Positions 49,264 through 59,600 of a DNA stretch of 64,000 nucleotides are shown in pieces (position 1 is the first letter of the stretch; every line of letters starts with the position of its first letter). This DNA comes from Ascaris suum (lineage: Eukaryota; Nematoda; Chromadorea; Rhabditida; Ascarididae). The notes beneath the pieces were generated by a model, which was not told where the DNA came from, ran no database searches, and saw only the letters and a program-made list of their open reading frames with translations. The stretch is taken from NCBI GenBank assembly GCA_013433145.1, contig CM024187.1, positions 3,550,826-3,614,825 on the forward strand, given 5' to 3'. The position numbers and the translations under genes are program-made.

Positions 49264-52200
49264 TCAGCCGAAAAGGAATCGATTCACAATATCTGAGACG
49301 AATGAAATCGGCGTAAGCGGTTTGCATTGTGTCCAATCAACGAAATTTACTGAATTCCCAACGAAACTGAAAATGATGCAGATATTAGGCTTTAAATCAA
49401 TACATCATCGGAACAGTTACGATATCTCAACTGGAGTATCGAACAGCTATAAGTACGACGTACTAGCTAAGGTACTGAACAGCTGTACGCTTTTGTTTTA
49501 TGTACCTAACTTAGCTGGTACTGAGATTGTTGGTCTCACTGAAAGTAGTGACTAAAATGCGGCTCGTTGCTCGCTAATCTTCTTCGTCAACGATTCTGCA
49601 CTTGCTGAAGTACGAGCGGTGTGGTGAATATCAATTCAACAAGACAATCAATGCAACATTCCTGAGCTTTTATATAAGCCTGTTCTCTTTGTTTAGCGCG
49701 AGCTGCTAGTCGAAAAGAAGTCAAAGTCGAAAATGAAGAAACCATTCAGTACACCTTTGTCTACTGATGCGGCTAAAGCGCACATATAGATGAAAAATAA
49801 ATTAACATACTCAGACAGTTCGTGAATATACCCTTCACGCTTGAAGCGCTCGACTAGCACATTACGATATTTTGCACTAAATTCACCGATATCACGAGCC
49901 ATTGCAATTGTTGGATACTTGGCCCAATTCGACAGGACGATATACTCGTATTGACCACTAATCATATTTTGTGGTCCTATCATTATGATATGATCTGAAA
50001 GGAGCAGATTTTATTTTACGCATACCAATTTCAGTTATGAGGCACTAAGTTCGTCATTTTTTTCATTCGCAAAGCATTGATCATATGCAGCATCGCTAGA
50101 GATCTCTCTCATTTCACCGAAAACATGCATTTGCCGAGAAAAAGTGAAAGAATTATATGCTCATTTTTTTGCTCTATTTCTTTTCTCTTGATGCTGAGAA
50201 AAACACAGAACGTGATTAAATCCTTACATGGACAAGGATCTTCCTGAAAGTAGATATATGCTCTTTGATTGTGCAGGATGCCGTAACCGAAGCCAACTTT
50301 TGCTGGTCCTTTAGCGTTCTCTTCGTGGAATGAATCAACCGTTGAAAATGTAGACGTGTTACCTTTTTCCAGCAAGTTCTTGACTGCAGTATAATCAGAA
50401 CAGTAAAACGAGTACAGAAGATGAATCTAGCTGTAGCATTAAAAAGTAATTGTCGAAATTTCGCTCAAAATTTTTAGGTTTGAGAGAGAACCATTCAAAA
50501 GAAAATTTGGGTATTCATTTCGACTCAAGTAATTTATCACTCGTGATGCCGCCTCTTTCAGAAAATGGCCAAGATGCAAAGGAAACTTTGTAACGGCACC
50601 AACTTATAGTACCATTTGCTTTACGATATAGATCCTCAATCAACCAATATAATTCTCACAAAGAGGATGTGCCTATCAATGGTCCAAAAGCAAGATTACT
50701 CGGCGAGCAAATAGGTCCTTTTAAGCCGTAATAAGCACCGTATTCTTAAGAATAGGTTCACTACTTGTAAGACAACGATGCATGAATGATTTGTATAAGA
50801 TCAATTAGGTTATTATATCAATAAGAAAAAAATTATTTAATTGAAATAGTCACAAACATTCAGTTGTGGGACAGTAACGATCGTGAACACCGGCCGTAGA
50901 AACGATCTGAAATTTTGACTTTGAACAGTTTCATTCTGCTCTTCCATCAGAAAATTCAACGCTTTGTAGACGGTGATTCTGAGTGGAAGCTTAAGCATCC
51001 TTTACACACAAGAAAGCTCTAGCTGCTGTCAATTCCAAATTTTGAGATCACTACTACGGCGAATTGCTCTAATTTTACACTTTTCAACATACTCTTCATA
51101 GTTGAGTCTAATCAGGTATTTTAGTATATCCTTCTAACTGTCCGATAAAGAATTCATTACAACAGGATTTTTCAAACCTGATATTAAAAACTTTCTTCTG
51201 TAGTCTTAATTCCACAACGATCCGTTAGGCGATGGTAGTGAGAAATCTGAAGATGTAAATTGGAGCTTACCCACTGATATCTCCCCATAAGAGCCGTCGT
51301 GTTGATATTTGGTGTCTCTACTAGACTGACCAGATAATCTTGAGCGCCCGGGATGAACCGAAGAAAGTTCTGGAAGAAATTCGGCGATGTTTGACTGACG
51401 AGAGGCATCTTTGCCGGCAAACAACCACCAATTCCTGGCAAACTTCCCATAAGACCGGGTACTGCAGGTAGGCCGTCGAGCAGCGTTACTTGTGGCAGCG
51501 GCTCGCTAATTCTGCAACAAATGTTGTTTCTCGTAGCGTTTCAATAAGTAGAACTGTAGAATGTTCTAACACCATTTGTACAGTCCATAATCTCACTTCT
51601 GAAATGAGTTTCATCGGCATGGCACTTATCTAAAATATTGTAGTCATCCGCCAGTAAATCTTCCCAGGTGACCGCTCCCTTTCAAAATCGCTCCAATGAA
51701 CTCATCAACAAATATCGTTACCGTCCCTTCGTATATATTGCATACTTGCACTCAATATCACATACTTCCACAAACGACATATTTAAATCTGTATTTGCAA
51801 ACGAAACCTTCGAAAATTTTTCTGAAACGCTACCAAAACCTTATTTTTGATATCAATTTTGATCGCAACACATTTTAAGGATCACATAGACTTTTGCACC
51901 GTTTTCAAAAATCTCTTCTTGCATCTTCGAAGCATTGCTCTCATGATTAATTCATTTATCTTTAACCATTTAAGAACGCTGAGCAACTCTTGACGTATGA
52001 AATTCTAACCAAATCCGACCAAAGTGACTGGAAACTTACTTCTTTTGTAAATTGTTGTTTGGGCTTCTTTGTATACCCCGAATGTAGTTCAGCAAGCCAA
52101 GGCTCTGGCTGCAAAAGGTGCAGTTACACGCATGTTTCCAAGATCATTTGGCTAAACGCTATGAGTACGCACAAGGCAACAGTAGGGAACAATGAATGCG

Positions 52201-53118
52201 TATCGGATGCTTGATGTAATCCATTTGTATAACCGCAACTAGCTATAGCTTTTATGGTACACTTCGCTGTGACAACTTTATGCCGCTGTATGGGTGTATA
52301 TCTATGTTTGTGCGTATGTGTATATGTTTGCATGTATGTGTACGTTTTTGTGTATATCAAAAGAAAAAAAAATATGTGGAACGCTTCAACGCAAGCTGAA
52401 CAGTATTCCTCAACCGCATCACCAAATGACGGTACTCAGCTTGCTGTTCCATGAGGGAATGGACAGAACAATTTCATCACTCTATCGAGCGTTTAGAACG
52501 GACACTTGGACGCATCGATCCTTTCTTCACAAAGGGGATTGTTCGATGAGCGCCCTCGATCAAATCAATAAGAGTGGCATTTTGATTTCGCTTTTATCAT
52601 TTTCACGGCAGAATAAATTGCAGCAACAAATCGCCGAATGAGCAAATGTGTTAAATGACCGAACTAATCATAATATTTAGCCGAGGTGCTGAAATATATT
52701 GTTTGAAGTTTTAATGAGCCAAATTAAGGAATGTGATATGAATACATTCCCTCCTTCTTAGTTGGCTAGTGAAAACCTAAATCTTTTCTTGTTTATTCTC
52801 TAAAGACCATGAACGAAGGGAAATGCCAACATGCTGTGGTTAACATTTTCGGAGATCGTTTTAATGTCATGAAAGTGGATCACGTTGTTAGCCAAGCGTC
52901 AAACGATGACGGTCAGCATAATAAGTGAATATGGACATGTGCTGAAGAGTAGAGTCGATATGAAGAGGAATATATAACCTGGTAATATCATCGAGTGGAA
53001 TGCGATTGACTGTTCCAGCGCGACCTGTATTAAAGCCAAATAGACCCAGTAGTGAATCACTTCGCGCATCAACACTTCGGATAAGCACTATGAGGAGATA
53101 ACAATTGACTGGAGTCAT
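49264..53118 (-). CDS. LPR family lipocalin-related secreted protein
   Basis: Six minus-strand exons join in frame to 290 residues: 53118-52979, 51511-51271, 50906-50858, 50383-50228, 49994-49811, 49366-49264. Residues 1-18 are a signal peptide (MTPVNCYLLIVLIRSVDA). A Pro/Gly/Leu-rich region follows (to about 85), then FLRFIPGAQDYL, VETPNINTTALMGRYQW at the lipocalin entry, GVHDRYCPTTE, KGPAKVGFGYGIL, EDPCPYHIIMIGPQN, and a strongly family-like block GQYEYIVLSNWAKYPTIAMA followed by RD (211-230). C271 (FVDWTQC) probably pairs with an earlier cysteine. C. elegans LPR proteins are secreted to apical surfaces and shape cuticle and excretory-tube matrix, perhaps as lipid carriers; that role is inferred here. 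The usual lipocalin G-x-W reads G-R-Y, with W two residues later. The paralogue cannot be named. The fifth donor (GTATGT) and last acceptor were chosen because they restore the family's C-terminal cysteine. Confidence 0.88.
52262..52356. repeat. TG/TATG imperfect repeat in intron 1 of the LPR gene
   Basis: Alternating GTGTAT, GTTTG and TATGTG units. It makes false frames on both strands. Confidence 0.75.
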
Positions 53119-53125
53119 TGATGAG

Positions 53126-53131
53126 CTGAAA
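53126..53131 (-). promoter_or_regulatory. 3' splice acceptor seven bases upstream of the LPR start codon (possible trans-splice site)
   Basis: Read on the minus strand, TTTCAG ends at 53126, leaving only CTCATCA before the ATG. The upstream frame stays open without a stop, but the signal peptide begins exactly at this ATG, which favours it as the start. Such a short leader is typical of nematode spliced-leader addition. Confidence 0.55.
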
Positions 53132-56100
53132 CCCATTCGAGTGTTTAGACGGCCTTCTTGTGAATCGCCGTGAAACGAAGTGAAAAATTTACCCGTTATG
53201 GCACCGCAGCGTCTGCTGACCGCAATCCACTTCTTCCAAATTACCGCTTTCCCTTTCAGATTTCGGCAACCGGTCACGTTCAAAGTGATCGGATTATCCG
53301 ACAAGTTCAGAGAATTGACGATTTCGTTCATCATTGTGGGTCTCTGAAAAGTGAACGTGACCGGCTATGGAAATATGTGATTGACAATAAAAATGCATAG
53401 GTGGAAAATGAGAAATGTTGCCTAGTTATCTGTGAATGATGTAACAGTTGTTCTGCCAATCCACCTGGTCGACACCTGTCAGTTTCGCTGATAAGCTTCT
53501 TCTAAATTATTTCCTAGGATAGAGAATTGCTCGTTGGAATGATCTCCTTTTTACAGTGAAATATTAATGGCAACGTCTGCACCATTTATTTTCCAGCGAA
53601 ACAGGCACGCAGACTCTATAGGTTCTATAAATTGTTTGCTCATATGTCTTGTTTTTCTGCTGCACTGAAATAAAATTGAAGATTGAGGACGATTTGCAGA
53701 GATAAGCGTTAAACAAGCGCGCTAAAGTTCTGCTATTCTAGTGGATCAACATAACGTAATATTGAATGGTGGAAATTTAATAAAACATGTCAAGAAATTT
53801 ATGTTTTTCTATGCTGGGGTAACATTCAAGACTCGTTTTATGTCTCGATTAGCAAGGATATGTGAGTGCTTATCGAAGGAAAAGCGCAATTAGCGCCTGG
53901 AGGTGAATCTTGTTGCTTAGCTCTCTTTATTAGGCGTACCTCTTCTATGCCACTTTTTTTTTCAGGTAAACGTCCTGTACCTTTCTTAAGTGATTGGTAC
54001 CTTAAAAATAGCACACAGAAACAAATCTACCAAATAAATTCACAAGCAGAAGTTAATTTATCGCTCGAAGAAATTTGAATTTTTCGTTTGGATTTCTGTA
54101 GAGTATCATTCACAAAGTGAGGATATTAAAATCTGAACATATCAATTAAATGCAAAATATAACTAAACGTTTGCATTGAAATTCCTCTATTCATCGCTTT
54201 TTTCCCCGCATGACAATATTGCAAAGAAATGGGAGAAAGTGTTCTCGTTGAAAAAGGTCTCAACTAAACACTTTTGCACTTCTTTGCAATTTACAAGTGA
54301 AACAATAGACGAATAGCGCAATTTGCGAAAAAAAAAAACATTTCGCAGCATTCCACTAATCATTGCAATTTTATTATCGATTGGAAACACCAATAACGGT
54401 CCTCAAATTTCTAATTTTTAATTTTGTTATCGCATCATCCCAAAATCACCTTATCGCATCCTCTCCGATCGAACCATTTATATAATAATAGTGTGCATCG
54501 TATTCGAATCGATCTACCACCACAAATACATCCTTTATAGAATTGTAACGATTTCATGTGTGGTGCCTCGGTTTGTCCTTTATTTCGCAATCAGAGGCTT
54601 GCACGATGATCACATAAAGCGGCCGATAGGATGGTTGTGCATCTGTTTGATCTCCTGTGCATCTATTTGATTTTCGCGATAAGTGACTTGATCGCACGTT
54701 TGCTGCTGTTGATTTGAACGGAAAAAAAAAGGAAAGAGTGGTCAGAATTAAAAAGTGATAGCGCCCGAACGAACGACGAACGATGTGCGAGATAGAGCAG
54801 CACTCTGCAATTGGTGCGCTCATGTTGTGTTGTACTCGCTTCACATATGGTTTGTTGAGTATCGTGTGTTGTGCGTTCATCTGTTGCGACACTCTCCGAT
54901 GTATAGTGATAATGCTTCAATATTTGTAGGGTGTTTCGATCTGTGGATGTAGCAGCTGGCTTTCTTTAAAAGTATTTCGTGATGTTCATTTATTGAAGCA
55001 TCTATACTGTTTTTTTTTTTTTGCTAAAAATTTCATTTTCGCCCACTTTTTCATGAAAGTTTACAATTATTTACTATATTTATTAATAACAGTTTTTTTT
55101 GAATAAAATAGCGCATAAGTGTTGAGTTAAAAGTTATTCGTTTTTAGTATTCGAGCAAGTATTTCATCGCTACGATAATCAGTTTATTTCCAACGTTCTT
55201 CGCAGTATTTTCTTTTTCATGTATTTTTCATATTTAGACTAAACCTCTGAGGCTTTTCCTTCATTTCGTATGGATTACGGTTTTGTCATCATCGTAAGGA
55301 AATGTTTAGTTTTTGTTGCAGTTGCGCTGCATTATTCTGACATCTATCGTTTACGCGACTTTTTCCCGCATTACTGTAACATTTCTCGAAAATTTAATTC
55401 ACTCTGTTTCTTTGTGGTATATACGCATAAAATTTGGGTAGCACTTATCACTACGTTCACCTGAAAGAAAGATATATATTGTTGATTTGTTTGTGAGAGG
55501 TATTGGCAGGTGACGAGATGACTGCTTGTTCTTCTCCTTGAATCGTATCTAGATTTGCGCAGCTTTGAAATATCTTCGCAAATTCGAGATTTGAGACTTC
55601 ATCGATTGGAAACAGGTTTCTCATCGCTTCGACACCATATGTGGAGTTGTCTGGAGAAATGAATTGGCAAGGCTCCACAGATCGATTTCTACCACTGCCG
55701 CAATTGTCTGTGGAAGTTTTCCGCTGAACAGAACAATTTCCACTTGCATGTGTGTGTTTGATATGGCAATTCCGCTCTCATACCGACAGTTTTCGTTTTT
55801 TTTTCTTCAGTTTTAAATTGCTGTAGTCAGTCGTTAAAATGTGTGGTTGAGTTCATTGAAGTCACTATTTCGGCAGTGATCGCAGTTCATTGACCCATGC
55901 TGTTTCGTGCTGAATCCCTCAATCTTCGGTCGCTTTAAGCAGCGACTTTTTCTACGAGTATTATCAGAGTATTCACTCGTGAAGATACATACGAATCGGT
56001 ACGCAAAAGGGGTAAAGGCGCTAGTGTGCAAAATTACTATTCAACTGCAACGTCATGCCAACTTCCTTTTTTTTTTGCAATATGCACTTGTAACAGTTCG

Positions 56101-56649
56101 CTTGCTCGTTTTTGTACAATCACTGTTAATGAAACTTGACGTAAACGGAAATTCGGCGGAAAGAAATTCTTTCATCCCTTCGGCGCCTTTTTCTTCTTCA
56201 ATTTTGACAAAACATGCATAAAAATTTCCCTAGCTAATAAACAAAGTGAAGGTAGATTTGTATTTTTTTATTGATAGGCCATCTGATTTCGTGGATGTAG
56301 TCGTCTTGAAGAAACAACGATGAAATTTCCCAAAAAAAAAAAAGATCAATGCTCTTTGATTGTTTTCAGTTTTTCTTTTGTTTATTTTCGCAATGCAGTT
56401 ATTTGGTCTTAGTTATTCTGAACCGTTTGTAAGTGAAACTGCACCTATGCAGCGTTTCCGAAGGTATACGTTGAAACGTTTTTACTAATTTTATGGGTCT
56501 GATCGCGTGTCATGACTAGGATTGACGGCGAATGGCTTCAGATTATAGCTGTCAGATTCTAATCCAAAGCGTTCGAAGCAACGGATAGATGCATAAAATT
56601 GGCTTGTTTCGTAAACAGTTCTTAAAACGATGGTTTGAAGGTACTCAAT
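53132..56649. other. Divergent intergenic region between the LPR and aldo-keto reductase genes
   Basis: Promoters for both genes should lie here, but I see no clear core promoter element. A minus-strand frame is open for 131 codons at 55457-55852. It is Cys-rich at its start and includes SVEPCQFISPDNSTYGVEAM, but no domain is recognisable and frames this long arise by chance here. A second minus-strand piece near 53250-53345 reads VNSLNLSDNPITLNVTG, recalling a leucine-rich repeat, between a TTTTCAG acceptor and a GTAATT donor. Neither is enough to call a gene. Confidence 0.4.
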
Positions 56650-59600
56650 ATGACGGTCGGCGGTCCTATGCTAACGCTTTCCAATGGCAGGCAAATGCCA
56701 CAAGTCGGTCTCGGCACGTGGATGGTTTGCATTTAATTTCCACTACCGTATATAATAGTGATGCATTGACATTAGCGCCACGCGCTATTTAAGCGCCTGT
56801 TGTCGTCCCTTTTGAAATGTGGTATTATACTGTAGTTTAGCAGTTGAAAAAATTAACAGAGAGTGTGCCAGTTGCACAACGAGTTGCTGTGATTGGCATA
56901 ATTTAACAGCAAAAAGGCATCATTTAGCATGCAGCTGAACATAGAGAAAAAAAAAACGTATCCCTTAGGATGCGACTTGATTTAGTTTCTCTAAGAATTG
57001 GAGATTTTTTGAATATATTGTAATTTAGTGTTCATTCAAGCGAATTCACTGTCGGAACGATTCATTACAAAGTAACAGGGCGCTGGGAATAATTTCATAA
57101 GTTTGCCTAGGCTATCCAATTCCACTTTGTGCTTTTCTGATGTCTCCTTTTTGGGGACATGCCATGCCGTCCATGAATATCGAGAAAACGTTATGCAAAA
57201 CTTCACGTCACATCATCGGCGTCCCTTTAAATAGTCTGCAAATAATCGCTGTTTTTTGTCGATCGATCCTTAAAAATTTCGCCGATTCTTTCACCACTTT
57301 CAGTCATATCCAAATGAGGTGGCAGCTGCTGTTAGATGGGCACTCGACGCTGGTTATCGCCTAATTGATACAGCGACGTGCTATGGCAACGAGAAAGAAA
57401 TAGGCGACGTACTGCACGAATATCTTTCGTCCGGAAAAATCAAGAGGGAGGAGTTATTCGTCACCACTAAGGTTTGTTGAGTTGAGTTTTGCAAAATTAT
57501 GGTAACGTCACCCTCAAAAATGTGCAGTTTCATGGAGTTCGGAGCAGAGTGGATTTTAAACGTGTAATAACGCTCCTTGCCCGTCTCTTCTCTCCCTTCC
57601 TTCTTTCTCAATATTTGGAAAATATGCTGCTCACTACGTTCGGTTAAACTTTGCGGCTGGCAGTTTTCGATCCAAACGCTCACAGCTTTCAGTCAAAATT
57701 TGTGGGATATTATTTTTGAATTACATTGAAGACTTATAACTGTGATTAAATTCGCGGCTTCTTATGGCAAGCCGCCCAAGTTGCCGATGATCGTTTTTAT
57801 TTTGTTAAATTTGCATTTGAGTAATGAATTACTGAAAATAGCCGTATTTGGGCAACTTGCAAAAGGTCTAGTGGGGTTTTAACTAAACACTGCAGCCATC
57901 CAGTCAGAAGGATCTAGAAGTGGTTTTTTTCGAGCTGAAAGCTATAATGACTGCAAATGTTTTACTTTTGAAGACTTTTTCTCAAATTCTTAAAATTTTC
58001 CCTCAAATGCTTGAAATCTGTGCTGTCTTTGACCCAGTAAGTCATAGAATTTCCGCTTGCTCCTCTCTCTTCTAATTGAGCTAGGTTAGGTAAGGAGTCC
58101 TCAGTGTGCATTTCTGAGAAAAACAGTTTCTGTTTCCGTTCAATATGGGGATATTGCATGAGCAGAAACACTTTCTCGAGAATGTGATCTCCACCACTTT
58201 TGCCCATTGTATGCATATTTGCGGTCATAATTTTCATGCGCATGTTTCATATCCTTTCCTTTGCATCCTCCCCTCCCTTCTCCCTCCTCGACTCTACTGA
58301 TGAAGGTCGTGTCCCGACCCCTCAATACTTGGCACCTCGCCTTCCATTTCAGTGGCTATTAGCTTTGTAATTTAACTTCATTTTAAAACAAATCAGGAAA
58401 TTCTTTTCTCTGCGTGTTCATTATCATGCCCCGTTTTCTTACTAGTTTACGGCGTTGATGTTTATCAGTAGAAACTGTAGAAGCGTGGTTGTCGGGAAAT
58501 GTCCTTTGGTTTTAAGGTTAGCGGAAATTTTCTCAGTTCGTGCTAGATGCCGACTATGCCATCATTTTTCAGCTATGGTGCACTCATAATCGACCGTCAG
58601 ATATCGAAGGCCAAATTAAGGAATCGTTGGCCAAATTACAGCTCGACTACGTGGATCTGTATTTGGTGCATATGCCTGCCGCTTTCAATGTAATTTTTGC
58701 ACTGTTCTCCCTTCGATTTTGCGAAATTGTAGGATTATCATGAGAGCTGCAAGTGGAAAAATTCGAATTTTTTGCTTTTGTCAGAGGTCATACTTAGGAG
58801 TAGTTGTCCTTCGCTATCGTGGATATGTTGGGGAAAGTAATGCAGAGATTATAGAGTGTCATAGCGGATCGGGCACCACACCATTAGAGTAGTGCAGGTG
58901 AGGGAAGCAATTGATTATATATGAAAAGAGGCATTTACCGTAACTGAAAATGTCACAAGTGAAGATGCGCACGCGAATTCGTCGTTACTTAGTGCCTCTC
59001 CCTCGTTGCTGCTCCCAACCTGATTACCTCCTCTCCACCTCTTTCCTCCAAAAAGCTGATTGACAGCTTGCAGCAGTAACATTTTGAATAACCACAAATT
59101 CCAACGTGTTTGTTGGAGCAAAATTTTTTTTTGTTTGCTTAGTTCTATAGTGATACTGAATTGCAGCACGAAATGACTCAACAAGATCACTCGGTCACTC
59201 TTGAGCAAGTGTGGACGGTTTGTTTCGTTTATATTTTGCAAACGTTTGTATAAAATTGAATGTTCGAACGAAGCATGAGCGTGCTTAGTTAAATGGACTT
59301 GATTCCTTTCTCTTATAATTGAATTTACCGATTCATCGCTGCTATGAATACATCGATGAAAGGCCAATTGTTCCAAACGCTTTCATGAGGCGCACCACCG
59401 AATTGCTGTTGTGAAATTTTCAGCTGGAATGCCTCTTATTGAACTGAAAACGATTATGAGATTATTTCATTTCTATAGGGATCGAAGATTGAATAGCTAG
59501 ATTATTGCTGCCGTATAAATCAGCACTGGATCATCCATGCTTTGTCGAACGGTAATTACAACCTGTTTTTTTGCCGTGTTCTTTTAAGCCTGGGCCATCC

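Noticed and set aside
49241..49555. A 104-codon plus-strand frame
   Set aside because: It is the antisense shadow of the last LPR exon, whose minus-strand reading gives the family C-terminus.
49670..49702. Alternative short last LPR exon ending LALNKENRLI
   Set aside because: It needs the weaker GTTAAT donor. The GTATGT donor joined to the exon at 49366 gives the expected tryptophan and cysteine near the C-terminus.
51565..51675. Minus-strand exon-like piece with spaced cysteines (contains DKCHADETHFRSEIMDC) in LPR intron 1
   Set aside because: No good acceptor and wrong phase for exon 2, while exon 1 joins exon 2 directly in phase.
52452..53400. Chain of plus-strand pieces (contains MREWTEQFHHSIERLERTLG and MNEGKCQHAVVNIFGDRF) antisense to LPR exon 1
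   Set aside because: The joins use poor donors, several frames compete, and the chain would cross a well-supported minus-strand exon.
58915..59376. A 153-codon minus-strand frame, the longest in the window
   Set aside because: It lies across reductase exon 4 on the opposite strand; no domain, and frames this long are expected by chance in a sequence of this size and composition.
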